Notes: generated from the letters alone by a model not told the origin. A DNA stretch of 64,000 bases from Nitrospira sp. (GCA_029194665.1 JARFXO010000004.1:1-64000); one strand, 5' to 3'. Numbered from the stretch's first letter, positions 50,778-60,310 are shown. A program made the numbers and translations.

Positions 50778-52157
50778 ATGGCAGGAGATATGTTTGACAA
50801 CCTGAGGGAAATCAACGCAACCGGTCGATTAGCACCGATCCATCCTTCAGCGACGTTAGTCGGGTTTGGCGTCAATATGTCAGATCATCACCATGAGGGA
50901 GTGATCGCCATTCCCGATGCCGAGCGGGGAGGTCATTTTGGCTGCTTGGGAACCACCGGGATTGGAAAGACCCGCTTGGTTGAATCTATTGTGGAACAGG
51001 ATATCCGCAAGGGGTATTCCGTGGTCATCATGGACCCGAAGGGTGATATCGATCTGTTTTCAAAAATTGCCCAGGTGGCGGCGGAGTCAGGACGTCTTGA
51101 TGAGCTGATGTTCTTGAATTCCATCTTTCCCGATAAGTCGATGTACATTGATCCGTTGGCCGATTTCTACATGGAAGATGAACTGGTCAACCATGTGGTG
51201 TCAGGGATCAAAGCCAAGGACGATTTCTATATCTCGATTGCCCACGAGGTGAGCCAGGTCATTGTGGCAGGGCTGATTAAGTTGATTCGCAGTCAAGGGG
51301 AAAGCGTCAAGATTTCCTTTTCGGACATCTATGACCGCTTGGGATTTAGTGATCTGGAGCAGTTCAAGGAGGCGCTTCGCGCCATTCCCGGGACGGATGA
51401 AATCTGCCGGCGAATCGAAAAGATCTGTCATGGGCCCGGTGTGGCAGAACATTTTCACAAGATCTCGGCATCACTCAGAACGATGCTCTCCGCGCTGACC
51501 TTCGGGAACGTCGGTCGAGTCATTGGGAAGGCACGGACCAATGAGTTTGTAAAGCGCCTGCAAGAGGGGAAGCGGGTCATCATGGTGGTGCATACAGGGA
51601 GCTTATTGACCCCGCGCGCCAGCGTCATTTTTAGTCGGGTGTTTGTCTCGATGATTCAGAGTATGGTCGGCCGATTTTTTGCGTCGGGCTTAAAGCTCAA
51701 CCCGCCCTTATGTCTTCATATCGACGAAGGTCATAACGTGCTCTACACAGGGATCCAGGAGTTGTTTAACAAGGCGCGCGGTGCCAACGTGTGGATTAAC
51801 TTCTATACTCAATCGAACGCGCAGATCTCGGTGGAGGTCGGTGATGATATGGGCCGGAGCATCGTGGACAATATCAACTCCTGGCTCTATTTCCGTGTGA
51901 ATCATGCCGAGACAGCGCAACATGTCGAAGACAGTTCGCCGCTTGTCCAACGGCCTGAACCGATCATTTCCGTGGCGGGGCATGTGACATTGAGGATGTC
52001 AGATCAGCGATTAGTGTTGCGCGATCGGGTCATGCATCTCATGTCGCGGTGGTTCTATATGCGAACCCAAGGGCATTGGTTCAAGGGGAAGACCTTGGAC
52101 TCGAGTGCGTCGTATGTGAACATCACATTTCCGATTATCGGTCCAGGGAAGGCGTAA
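50778..52157 (+). CDS. Conjugation-type (TraD/TraG-like) P-loop ATPase
   Basis: 459 residues from ATG 50778. Walker A is GCLGTTGIGKTRLVE (about 54-68) and Walker B-like LCLHIDEGHNVLY near 317. A DPKGDID follows the first motif, typical of type IV coupling protein and VirB4/HerA-like ATPases. A coupling protein for DNA transfer would suit an integrative element, but no relaxase or other transfer gene is seen in the window. It is the only plus-strand gene from 35.9 to 60 kb, divergent from nrdJ. Confidence 0.8.
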   Translation: MAGDMFDNLREINATGRLAPIHPSATLVGFGVNMSDHHHEGVIAIPDAERGGHFGCLGTTGIGKTRLVESIVEQDIRKGYSVVIMDPKGDIDLFSKIAQVAAESGRLDELMFLNSIFPDKSMYIDPLADFYMEDELVNHVVSGIKAKDDFYISIAHEVSQVIVAGLIKLIRSQGESVKISFSDIYDRLGFSDLEQFKEALRAIPGTDEICRRIEKICHGPGVAEHFHKISASLRTMLSALTFGNVGRVIGKARTNEFVKRLQEGKRVIMVVHTGSLLTPRASVIFSRVFVSMIQSMVGRFFASGLKLNPPLCLHIDEGHNVLYTGIQELFNKARGANVWINFYTQSNAQISVEVGDDMGRSIVDNINSWLYFRVNHAETAQHVEDSSPLVQRPEPIISVAGHVTLRMSDQRLVLRDRVMHLMSRWFYMRTQGHWFKGKTLDSSASYVNITFPIIGPGKA

Positions 52158-52244
52158 ATTAGGCGGTGTAAGCCAACAGTGCTCTGTGGAATGTGTAAGA
52201 CAGTTGCTGAGGGTGGTGCTGCCTGTTTTCCTCAAAGGATTGTT

Positions 52245-53369
52245 TTATCGATTCTCCCAGAGTGGTAATCCGATCGGTTTGTCTTCTTTCTTCATTGGCC
52301 CCGGTTCACTGATTGATTGTTGAACACGGAGAATCATGGATCGTTTGACCAGTCCCATGAATGTGTCGTGAGAGTACACAAGAACTTCATCGGATCCGGC
52401 CAGGAGCATCTGGTCGAGTGCTTCCTGCAGCGTCGTCTGTGAGCTGACCATCAGTTCCTGCCTCAGTGGGACAACGTGTGGACGAATTGCTCCTTGGCTC
52501 GCTTCAAGCCAAGTAGGATCTTCGCGAACGTTTTGGTAATGCACTAGCCCGCTCACTGTGTCACCGTCCATCACTGGATAGACTTTGTAGCCGTGTCGCA
52601 GGAACGTGGTTTGAAGATCCTGCATGCTTGCAGTGATAGGCAAGGTCCGGACGTGGTTAGTTGGAACCATAATCTCCTGGACTGGCCTGGTCAGCTTGCT
52701 GCTTTGCTGCACGGTCTTGTAGGTCCCCGCCGCGATGATCCGCAAAACAATCCCAACGATGATGAGCCAGAATGTGTTGAATTGAAGAATGATGCCTAGC
52801 CCACCGAGCGCCATCATCCCGTTGCTGATCTGTTTACTGAGTCTCGCCATTTGTTCCGCGGCCACGGCGTAAGATCCGCCGCGTGCCCAGAGAAACGCGT
52901 GGAGGATGCGTCCTCCATCCAACGGCACGCAGGGGATCAAGAGGTTATAGGCGCCTAACATCATGTTGACCTTATAGAGTTCACGGACAATAGGATCCGC
53001 GCTGAAGCACCAGAGAATCCCCGCGAGGCCAAAGGAAAAAACCGGTCCGGCTGCCGCCACAAGCGCTTCAATTCTCGGTGTTTGTAGTTCCCGATCAAAG
53101 ACGGTCCACCCACCGAGGATGTGCAGATAGATTCGTTTGATTTGGTACTGATAGCGACGGGCCACGACCGCGTGAGCGATCTCATGAAAGAGCACTGACG
53201 CGAGGATGAAGAGCGTGGCGACGGCGCCGGCCGCCCAGTGCGCTCGCATGGGCACATCCGGCAGAGCATCTTTGAACATGGCCGTGGAGAGGGCCCACGT
53301 CAGCAGGCAAAATGCGACAAGCCACGAGTAGTGAAGACTGATCGGAAAACCGAGTAAGCGAAAGTGCAT
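52245..53369 (-). CDS. Site-2 protease (M50) with CBS domains
   Basis: 374 residues. Transmembrane segments are visible from residue 12. The zinc site is FHEIAHA (HExxH at about 62-66), and the second site is PCVPLDGGRI (about 148-157). A pair of CBS-like domains follows (EIMVPTNHVRTLPI, SKLTRPV), typical of this subfamily. It cuts membrane-embedded substrates, for example anti-sigma factors. Why an element would carry one is unclear; the downstream genes are of unknown function. Confidence 0.88.
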   Translation of the reverse strand: MHFRLLGFPISLHYSWLVAFCLLTWALSTAMFKDALPDVPMRAHWAAGAVATLFILASVLFHEIAHAVVARRYQYQIKRIYLHILGGWTVFDRELQTPRIEALVAAAGPVFSFGLAGILWCFSADPIVRELYKVNMMLGAYNLLIPCVPLDGGRILHAFLWARGGSYAVAAEQMARLSKQISNGMMALGGLGIILQFNTFWLIIVGIVLRIIAAGTYKTVQQSSKLTRPVQEIMVPTNHVRTLPITASMQDLQTTFLRHGYKVYPVMDGDTVSGLVHYQNVREDPTWLEASQGAIRPHVVPLRQELMVSSQTTLQEALDQMLLAGSDEVLVYSHDTFMGLVKRSMILRVQQSISEPGPMKKEDKPIGLPLWENR

Positions 53370-53376
53370 GATGACC

Positions 53377-53964
53377 TCATAGGCGAAAAGGAATGGGGAA
53401 TGAGGGGTTATGGAGCAGAAGCCACAAGGCTTCCGTACTCCCGGCCTGTTGGCGAATCGCGACCCGAAGTCGTTCGAACACAGCTGGACCCCACGAGCTC
53501 TGCTGGGCCTTCAACTGACGAAGGCACTGACGTGTAAAGCCTTGTACAGCGTTGGTGGTGTGAAACATTCTCGGGGGCAGCCCGTGAGATCCGAAGAGAA
53601 AGAAACGGAGCGTGGGTTGGATGGCGAGATCACCCAAGATCATGTCGGTGCCCAACCCTGCATTGATTCCATCGATCCAGGCTTCATAGAGACGGGTCGT
53701 CTGTGGGGTGGCCAGGTTGATAAGCAGGAGGATCAGGAGGACATGTTCGACCTGAGAGAGGCCTAAGCGCAGGGTGACGGTCAGGGGATCAATGACCAAA
53801 CTGCTATGACGGGTGTCTTCTCGAATCAGCAGGGAGGTTTCATCCGGTGCGTGCCGGGGACGGTAGCGTGATAAGGGCACGGCGCCGGGCTGGCTATGCC
53901 GAATGATTGCCGTGGGGTCTCGCGGATGGTCAGATCCCGAGTCGTTCATCTCGAGATACAGCAT
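53377..53964 (-). CDS. Unrecognised 195-residue protein
   Basis: Start ATG 53964 overlaps the previous stop as TAATG. Hydrophobic helix LSQVEHVLLILLLINLAT near residue 75 might be a membrane segment. The rest is helical with few charged runs. Family unknown. Gene order suggests it is expressed with the site-2 protease or the DNA-processing genes upstream. Confidence 0.5.
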   Translation of the reverse strand: MLYLEMNDSGSDHPRDPTAIIRHSQPGAVPLSRYRPRHAPDETSLLIREDTRHSSLVIDPLTVTLRLGLSQVEHVLLILLLINLATPQTTRLYEAWIDGINAGLGTDMILGDLAIQPTLRFFLFGSHGLPPRMFHTTNAVQGFTRQCLRQLKAQQSSWGPAVFERLRVAIRQQAGSTEALWLLLHNPSFPIPFRL

Positions 53965-54548
53965 TAGGCCTTGCCTTGCTTCGTACGCCCGCGTTTGACC
54001 GTCGCGCCGTGTTTATCTTTCAACAAGGCCGACACCTGTGAGAGTTCACTCTCGAGCGACTGCATGCGCGCTTGGAGCTGCTCCTTGTAAGATTTCGGGG
54101 TGCCATTTGTATTGATGGGAATGGTATCTCCCGGCGTGACAAGTTCCCCTTTCCATTCACTGGTGACTGTGTGAAAGGACCATCGTCCTTTCGCAATGTG
54201 GTCGATCGTCCCTGCGCCGGCGAGATAGCTCATCACGGGCATCACGTCATTCATCTCGTCGCACATGCAGACCATGATGAGGTAGCCTGTCGGCGCGACC
54301 AGATTGAAGGACCGAAACTCCCGTGTCTTACTTCGGCCACGGCTCGTTTCAATGATCTCCCCGACATTGGCGGTAAACACACACTCGTTGTGGGCATAAA
54401 AGCGCCCGGTCGGCGTGGTGTCTAATGGAAAGAAGTCCCGGTTCAACGATTTCCTGCTCGGGTCCCATGTGACGCGAGCGACAAACAGCCGGTCGTTCCG
54501 GAAACTTGTGGCTGTGAAGCGAAAGCGAAAGGTCATGGCGGTGGTCAT
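53964..54548 (-). CDS. Unrecognised protein coupled to the UvrD-type helicase
   Basis: 194 residues from ATG 54548, overlapping the helicase stop as ATGA. The N-terminal half is beta-rich (FRFRFTATSF, then FARVTWDPS), and the C-terminal 60 residues form a coiled coil (YKEQLQARMQSLESELSQVS) with a basic tail. It may bind DNA next to the helicase. No known family. Confidence 0.55.
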   Translation of the reverse strand: MTTAMTFRFRFTATSFRNDRLFVARVTWDPSRKSLNRDFFPLDTTPTGRFYAHNECVFTANVGEIIETSRGRSKTREFRSFNLVAPTGYLIMVCMCDEMNDVMPVMSYLAGAGTIDHIAKGRWSFHTVTSEWKGELVTPGDTIPINTNGTPKSYKEQLQARMQSLESELSQVSALLKDKHGATVKRGRTKQGKA

Positions 54549-56671
54549 CGCCCCTCCGCGGCGTGGAGTGCGGTGAGGGTGGGTTGTGGGATGCTGCGAA
54601 TGAATCGGCACGGTTGAGTGAGGATTTGCTGGGCGCCGTGGTGGTAGTGCTCGACGGGATACAACATCGTCAGCTGATCTTTCGCCCGAGTGACCGCGAC
54701 ATAGAACAAGCGCCGTTCTTCTTCCAGGACGGGTTCGTCGTACCAGCTTCGAACCGGGGGAAATTGTCCGTCCAAGAGCCAGATGACAAAGACCACTTTC
54801 CACTCCAGTCCCTTCGCGCTGTGGATGGTGGAGAGGGTGAGGTGGCCGTCCTTCTGGTCCCGGCTCCCATCTTTGCTCTGATTGGGATCTAACGTGATGT
54901 CTTGAAGAAAGACTTCGAGCGAGGGGTTGTGTCCGGCCAGTTCCGCCAGTTTCTTGAGATCGTCCATCCGGTGCTCCGCTTCGGTGCCGTAGTCACGGCG
55001 TAACAACGGTTCGTAGTGATGAAGGACCAGATTCATTCGGTCCATCACCGGGATGGTTTCGTCTTGTACGGACCGGATCACGGCCGCGAGGTTGCTGAGG
55101 GCTCGCTGTTGTTTCCCTCCGGTCTGTTCGAGCACATCCAGCGGGTGCGGGTGAGCCTCCATGGACTCAATGAGACGTTGGGCGAACTTGGCTCCTACGC
55201 GATCGATGAGTAGTAACAGGCGGTGCCAGGCTCCGGCATCGAGCGGATTGTCGGCCACACGGAGGTAGGCCAGTACGTCTTTGACGTGAGCAGTCTCTGT
55301 GAGCTGAAGCCCTCCGTATTTGACGAAGTGGAGCCGGTGCTTGGTGAGACAGGCTTCCAGTTCAAATGAGTGAGAGGAGGAGCGGAAGAGGACGGCCATG
55401 TCTTCTAACGAGACTCCTTGATTCAGGAGTTCAAGAATGCGAGTCGCGATGAATTGGCTTTGCGCGAGTTCCGATTCGCAGGTCACGAGTTCAGGCTGCG
55501 ATCCATCTTCTTGCGAGGTAAAGAGCTTCTTGGGGATGAGCCCCTTGGCGTCCTGCAAGATGTGGTTGGCGACATTCAGAATCTGCTTGGTGCTTCGATA
55601 GTTTTGCTCTAAGCGGAAGATGTGGGCGTGGGGGAAGGACTTGAGAAAGCCTTTCATGCTGTCGATCATCGAACCGCGGAACCCGTAAATCGCTTGGGCA
55701 TCATCTCCTACCACCATCACGTTCTGATGTTCGGACGCCAAGAGTTGGACGATCATGGCCTGTAACTCCGTCGAATCTTGGTATTCGTCGACGAGAAGCG
55801 CTTGGTAGTGGTGCGCGAGTCGGAGACGAGTGGGGGCATGAATGCACAGCAGTTTGTAGAGCAGCAGGAGAAGATCGTCGTAGTCCAGCCGATGCTGTTG
55901 CCATTTCGTATCCGTGTAGACTCTGTACAGCGCGACGAGTTGAGGAGTGTGTTCCTCGAGCCAGGGGAAATACGTGGCGACGACGTCGGGAATCGGTCGC
56001 AACATGTTGGCGGCGCGACTAAACACGGCCGCAATGTGCTGCTTTTTCGGAAAGCCGGTGCGAGACGTAAAGCCTCGTTTGCTTGCGAGAATGTGAATCA
56101 ATCCAGTGGCGTCGTCTTCATCCATAATGCTGAATTTGTTGTGAAGCCCGATCGCTGCGCCATAGATCTTGAGCAAGGTGAGGCCCATTGCGTGGAAGGT
56201 CCCGCCTTGGATCTTGAGCGGTGATTGGTTCAGGAGGACTTGCGTCCGATGGATCATTTCGTCAGCGGCTTTTCGGGTAAAGGTAATCAGAAGAATCTGT
56301 TCCGGCGCGACGCCTTGATTCACGAGTCCGGCCACACGATGGATCAAGGTATGGGTTTTTCCGCTGCCGGCTCCCGCCAGCACCAATGTGGGGCCTGGGG
56401 GGGCCAGCACGACTTCTTGTTGTTGGGGATTCAGCCGTGCCGATAGTGCGATGCTTGAGGGCGTACTAAATGAGAGAGAGGACAGTTCGCGTACGGTCTC
56501 ATGGGACCGTGCTGGGACCTGGGGCCATTGATGCAGCCACGCCGGCACTGGACGGCCCTCTTCGGGAGGCGCAATGGGTTGCCCTTTCCGTGTAGGGAGG
56601 AGCGAGGGATCTTGTTCAACTGAAAATAAATCATCTTTGAGCGTAGTCGCACGAAACACGACGGCCTCCAT
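54545..56671 (-). CDS. UvrD/Rep-type superfamily 1 DNA helicase
   Basis: 708 residues from ATG 56671 (GAAGAG eight bases upstream; GTG 56680 has none). Motif I LAGAGSGKTHTLIHRVAGL lies at 98-116; LLITFTRKAADEM, VDEYQDS (motif II) and GDDAQAIYGFRG follow, then VAVTRAKDQL (motif VI). A long N-terminal leader of about 75 residues precedes the core. It should unwind DNA 3' to 5' and support element replication or repair. It is the largest gene in this operon segment. Confidence 0.9.
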   Translation of the reverse strand: MEAVVFRATTLKDDLFSVEQDPSLLPTRKGQPIAPPEEGRPVPAWLHQWPQVPARSHETVRELSSLSFSTPSSIALSARLNPQQQEVVLAPPGPTLVLAGAGSGKTHTLIHRVAGLVNQGVAPEQILLITFTRKAADEMIHRTQVLLNQSPLKIQGGTFHAMGLTLLKIYGAAIGLHNKFSIMDEDDATGLIHILASKRGFTSRTGFPKKQHIAAVFSRAANMLRPIPDVVATYFPWLEEHTPQLVALYRVYTDTKWQQHRLDYDDLLLLLYKLLCIHAPTRLRLAHHYQALLVDEYQDSTELQAMIVQLLASEHQNVMVVGDDAQAIYGFRGSMIDSMKGFLKSFPHAHIFRLEQNYRSTKQILNVANHILQDAKGLIPKKLFTSQEDGSQPELVTCESELAQSQFIATRILELLNQGVSLEDMAVLFRSSSHSFELEACLTKHRLHFVKYGGLQLTETAHVKDVLAYLRVADNPLDAGAWHRLLLLIDRVGAKFAQRLIESMEAHPHPLDVLEQTGGKQQRALSNLAAVIRSVQDETIPVMDRMNLVLHHYEPLLRRDYGTEAEHRMDDLKKLAELAGHNPSLEVFLQDITLDPNQSKDGSRDQKDGHLTLSTIHSAKGLEWKVVFVIWLLDGQFPPVRSWYDEPVLEEERRLFYVAVTRAKDQLTMLYPVEHYHHGAQQILTQPCRFIRSIPQPTLTALHAAEGR

Positions 56672-56707
56672 GTGGGTCACTCTTCAGGGACTGATGTGAG
56701 AAAACTA

Positions 56708-57373
56708 TTACTTGGGAGAAGGGATCAGGGTGGTAGAGAGCTTCCGGATGTAGTCCGAGTCGCCTAGACCCAGTACGACGGCACAATGATGCGGCGTTGT
56801 GGTGTCGGTTGGCTGCCGGAAGGCTGTGAAGTATGTGCAGTTCACGCAGATCTTCCAACTGGGCATCGTGCCCTTGGAGGAAATCAGGTGCCATTGTCTT
56901 GTGAGCACGGCAATCAGGTCCGCGAGGGCCGCCGGGGAACTTTGCGGGATGAAGGCCAACAAGAACTGTGGCCAGCTCCAGAGGCGCTCGAACTCTTTCC
57001 GTCCGCGCGGGGTCATGCTGAAGACCGGTTCGCCATCGGCTGGCTCTGGTGTCGACTGGGTCAGGAAGTCGTGGTGCAGCAGGACGCACAGTGCGCCTGT
57101 GATGGCGCAATTCGAAAAGTGTGTACGAGAGGCGATCTCTCGACGTGTCAACGGATGTTCCACGTTGGCGATGATTGCTAGTAGATGGCGGGCAACTAAC
57201 TCGTCGTTGGACCACCTGGGGTACTCGACGCTCCAGTTGTAGAGCGCCAGTTCGTGGAGAAGGAATATGGCTCGTTTTTGGTGGATCGCCAAGGACTCGT
57301 TTTGCGTGACGGCGTGACTCGCTGCCTCGCTCGTGGTGTGACTCTGTGTCGGTCGTTGTTGTGGTGTGAACAT
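56708..57373 (-). CDS. MarR-like winged-helix protein with a C-terminal Cys motif
   Basis: 221 residues, ATG 57373. A winged helix (HPLTRREIASRTHFSNCAITGALCVLL, broken here for length) lies in the centre and a CVNC...HHC zinc-binding-like pattern near the C-terminus. The start is poorly marked; GTG 57397 lacks a site too. It may regulate the element's operon. The Cys motif and winged helix suggest transcription control. Confidence 0.6.
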   Translation of the reverse strand: MFTPQQRPTQSHTTSEAASHAVTQNESLAIHQKRAIFLLHELALYNWSVEYPRWSNDELVARHLLAIIANVEHPLTRREIASRTHFSNCAITGALCVLLHHDFLTQSTPEPADGEPVFSMTPRGRKEFERLWSWPQFLLAFIPQSSPAALADLIAVLTRQWHLISSKGTMPSWKICVNCTYFTAFRQPTDTTTPHHCAVVLGLGDSDYIRKLSTTLIPSPK

Positions 57374-57518
57374 GATGGTCTGCTGTCCTGGTAACACAGC
57401 AAATTCTGTATCTGCAAGGGTTCATCAAAAATAGTTTCTGTAAGCCAAGGCAATCACTAGGTCTGCCAAGGGGCTCCCTGGGCCGGTTGAGGGAGATCCC
57501 TAGGTGGATGGAATCATG

Positions 57519-58646
57519 TCAGCGCCGCCGGCGGCCGTGTCCGTTCCGAGAACTGTTCGGTCCGATCAAGCTCAGTTTGCCGTTGTCCTTTGCTCCTGCG
57601 GTCTTTCCGCGACCAGTGCCCGACGGGACCTGTCCATCATGGTGAGGCTTGAGTGATTCTTCGATCTGTGACAGGGACTGCGCCAGCTCCTTGAGGTAAC
57701 TCATGGCCTTTTCGCGATCGGCTTGCCCGAGTGCTGGCAATTTGGCGGCATAGATCGTGAGGCAATGCAGGAAGCGCTTGCTGTACTCCAAACTATTGAG
57801 CAGTTGTTCCGGTGAGAGCGTATCGGCATTACTCATGCGCTCTGCCACTACAATATGGGCGGCTTTCGCCTCTGCTGTTTGTCCGGTCACTTGATGCTCG
57901 AGAGACTCCACTTTCTCTTCTAGGTTGCTGATTGTCTGATCTCTGTCCTTCAGCGTCTTCGACAGTGTGGTATTGATCTTCCGGATTTCCGCGATCTCTT
58001 CAGTGGAATTCTTCCTGAATTCTTGGATCTGTGATTCAAGCCGAGCGATCTCCTGCCTGTGCTGTCTCATGCCTTCGTCTGAACCGGCTGGGAGGGTTGG
58101 TTTCTTCTCTCCACCAGAAGAGGTTTTGGCCCCACGGCCGTTGAGCTTGATGCGGTCTGCGCGATCGAGCCATTCCCTGAGATAATCCTCTTGTTCCTCA
58201 ACAGAGGCCTGGGCGAGCCTGAGTCGCACTTCGTGCGGGAGGATAATCAGAAGTTCTTGGATGCCCGGGATCAAGCGGCTAAAGGCGGTCTCGCGCAGTG
58301 TCTTTTCCTGCTGTTGCAACCGGCGCCGGTCGCTTTCGCTCAGCTGGCGACGGTGAATGTTGTCGAACAAGGCAGAGATGCGTTGTTCGATGGTCGTCGC
58401 GATGCGACAGGGAACCTCGGGGAGGCCTGTTTCGATGGCGATATCCTGCCGATGATGTCCCGCCAGCACGACGTAGCCTCCATCGCCTTTCTCTCCCCAC
58501 CGTTCAACGATTAAGGGGGTATGGATTCCGGCTATGACGATATCGTTCTTGAGGGTCTGGTATTCATCGTCCGTGAGCGGCGGAAACAGGTTTTTGTACT
58601 CCGGGCGAGTCTTGAGTTGATTGACAGGAATCATGACGCTTTCCAT
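57519..58646 (-). CDS. ParB-like partition/nuclease-domain protein
   Basis: 375 residues. An N-terminal ParB/Srx-type domain (residues 1-110: IPVNQLKTRPEY, GGYVVLAGHHRQDIA, NIHRRQL) should bind CTP or act on DNA. A coiled coil spans about 200-265 and the tail is basic. ATG 58646 has GGGAG six bases upstream, while lying 83 bases inside the previous gene, an unusual overlap. It may partition or regulate the element; the classical PRTRC cassettes also include a ParB relative, though here it is 50 kb away. Confidence 0.82.
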   Translation of the reverse strand: MESVMIPVNQLKTRPEYKNLFPPLTDDEYQTLKNDIVIAGIHTPLIVERWGEKGDGGYVVLAGHHRQDIAIETGLPEVPCRIATTIEQRISALFDNIHRRQLSESDRRRLQQQEKTLRETAFSRLIPGIQELLIILPHEVRLRLAQASVEEQEDYLREWLDRADRIKLNGRGAKTSSGGEKKPTLPAGSDEGMRQHRQEIARLESQIQEFRKNSTEEIAEIRKINTTLSKTLKDRDQTISNLEEKVESLEHQVTGQTAEAKAAHIVVAERMSNADTLSPEQLLNSLEYSKRFLHCLTIYAAKLPALGQADREKAMSYLKELAQSLSQIEESLKPHHDGQVPSGTGRGKTAGAKDNGKLSLIGPNSSRNGHGRRRR

Positions 58647-59172
58647 GTAACGCTCCCTTGGTGAAGTAAATGGTTTTGAGGTGATACACCGTGCGCGCAG
58701 GGATATGGACTCCGCGATAGTGGATGAGTCGGCAGACGTCGACGACGGCCGCCTCCGGATGTTCTCGTAAGACGTGCAGAGCAGCTTGTGTCCGTTCCGG
58801 CAGGCGATCCCACAGCGAGGCGGCGAGGTGTCGGGTGGTGGCGATGTGCTGTGCGGTACCGGACAAGTACCGCAAGGGGATCACATACGGCTGCTGACCT
58901 CGGAATCCTCCTCGTTGTTTGTGCTGAACCGTGGCGTACCACGTGGCGGGGGCGAAGGCGAGAAGCCCCCGTAAGGCGGGTGGCAGGAGTCCGTGTTGAA
59001 TCCCTAGCCATCGATAGAATTGCCTCCGGCCCATCGAGACTCCCATGTGAGCGAGGAGCGTGCGAAACTCACGAATCGTGAGGTAAGTGTCCCGGAGTCC
59101 GATTTGCTCAGGGCGTGCGCCCATCCCCAGCTCGTCACAAAGTTGAACGGCTAGAGAGCGTAGGTTCTTCAC
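58564..59172 (-). CDS. Unrecognised HTH-like protein
   Basis: 202 residues from GTG 59172 with GGAG upstream and a GTGA overlap with the previous stop. The frame includes LTIREFRTLLAHMGVSMGRRQFYRW (a helix-turn-helix-like run, two parts) near residues 30-55. It overlaps the ParB-like start by 83 bases. Family unknown; the position between the sigma-like and ParB-like genes suggests regulation. Confidence 0.5.
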   Translation of the reverse strand: MKNLRSLAVQLCDELGMGARPEQIGLRDTYLTIREFRTLLAHMGVSMGRRQFYRWLGIQHGLLPPALRGLLAFAPATWYATVQHKQRGGFRGQQPYVIPLRYLSGTAQHIATTRHLAASLWDRLPERTQAALHVLREHPEAAVVDVCRLIHYRGVHIPARTVYHLKTIYFTKGALHGKRHDSCQSTQDSPGVQKPVSAAHGR

Positions 59173-59702
59173 ACACAACTCCGATCGACAGTCATCAGAT
59201 GTTCGGGGATGTCATACTCAGCCGACTCTCCGTCTGTGGGGTCGGCGTGTTCCTCTCCTTCAAAGAGGGGGACGATGCGAGACACGGAACGCGCCTCATA
59301 GCCGTTGGCTTTGATTTCACGTCGTCGCTTCAAGTAGACGGTCCAGGGCAATGTCTCGATCAAGCGGTCATGCCGATCGCGAATCTCGACGAGTTTGTTT
59401 TTCCCGGTCACTTTCTTTTGGAAGAGTTTTTGGAGGTAGCGGAAGAGGAGACTTCGAAAATGTGCCCGCCCTCGCGAGAAGTCCCAGTTGGCGGCACAGT
59501 CGATGACGGCCAAGTATCCTATCTGGGTGAAATCGTCTTTCTCGAAGGCGCGGTCGAGCGCAAAGGCGTTGTACCGAAACGCCATATAGTGAATCAGCTT
59601 TTTGTTCTCTTCGTACAATTCGAGGATGAACGACTCAGAGAGTTCTGGATCGGCGGGAATGCGGTGGGGAGCCGGTGTGGCAACTGATGCATGGAGACCC
59701 AT
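59169..59702 (-). CDS. Sigma-70 region 2-like protein without region 4
   Basis: 177 residues from ATG 59702, where AAGGAGG lies eight bases upstream. The middle (AFRYNAFALDRAFEKDDFTQIGYLAVIDCA, then FSRGRAHFRSLLFRYL) resembles sigma region 2, which melts promoter DNA and contacts the polymerase. Region 4, needed for -35 recognition, is missing. The acidic tail ends RSCV. It may be an atypical sigma factor that needs a partner, or an anti-sigma-like decoy. Confidence 0.7.
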   Translation of the reverse strand: MGLHASVATPAPHRIPADPELSESFILELYEENKKLIHYMAFRYNAFALDRAFEKDDFTQIGYLAVIDCAANWDFSRGRAHFRSLLFRYLQKLFQKKVTGKNKLVEIRDRHDRLIETLPWTVYLKRRREIKANGYEARSVSRIVPLFEGEEHADPTDGESAEYDIPEHLMTVDRSCV

Positions 59703-59730
59703 AACCAAATCCTCCTTCTTGACGGACTGA

Positions 59731-60066
59731 CTACGACATTAATAAAGGGAGCATCCGTTCACTGAACAACGAGAGTGAGCGAGAGCGACTCCGTTCGAGA
59801 TGTTTGTGCACGTAGCTGTGAGCGCAAGCCGCGAGAAGTTCGCGTGAGACGAGTTCTCGATGAGGGCGTTGGCGTTTGGGGGCTTGCTGAAGGCAGAGCG
59901 TGAAGAGTGTCGTCAAGGGCGGAACGGAAGGAAGTTGATCGGTCGTGATGAGTTTGCGGAACCAGACTTCGTTGACACGAAGTGCTTGTGCAAACTCGCG
60001 GAGTGTGAGTTGGATCTCCTGTTGGATGGCTTCGATGATTTGCTGGGGCGCGCGCTTTCTCGCCAT
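59731..60066 (-). CDS. Small HTH protein
   Basis: 111 residues; AAGGAG lies five bases before ATG 60066. LTLREFAQALRVNEVWFRKLI (about 21-41) is a helix-turn-helix. The C-terminal half is basic, with KHLERSRSRSLS. It is the first gene of the long minus-strand block and diverges from the XRE regulator across the operator region. Probably a regulator. Confidence 0.65.
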   Translation of the reverse strand: MARKRAPQQIIEAIQQEIQLTLREFAQALRVNEVWFRKLITTDQLPSVPPLTTLFTLCLQQAPKRQRPHRELVSRELLAACAHSYVHKHLERSRSRSLSLFSERMLPLLMS

Positions 60067-60106
60067 GTCATCTCCTTAGTAACTGTCGGCGACGGGCCTT
60101 CGATAG

Positions 60107-60149
60107 GGTAACAATGCTGTTACCTATACAGGGTAACAATGCTGTTAAT
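60107..60149. promoter_or_regulatory. Operator pair 1 (GGTAACA-N4-TGTTACC)
   Basis: A perfect palindrome GGTAACAATGCTGTTACC at 60107-60124 and a second copy with a degenerate end, GGTAACAATGCTGTTAAT, at 60132-60149. The two starts are 25 bp apart. The site is close to the start of the minus-strand HTH gene (60066), where it would control that operon. A helix-turn-helix dimer, probably the XRE protein, should bind. Confidence 0.75.
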
Positions 60150-60310
60150 AAAAAGTAAACAACTAACTAGTCATTACCGGATAAGACGAAATGTTTTTTC
60201 TGATTGACAGGGAAATTGAAGTAAATTATAAGAATAACATCAGCTGATTAGGGATATGACTAGGATGGTTAGGCTCTAAACTAGTCCTGACGGAAAATGG
60301 CATACGCACC

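Noticed and set aside
52158..52244. Terminator between the ATPase and the site-2 protease
   Set aside because: No stable hairpin followed by a T run could be found in the gap.
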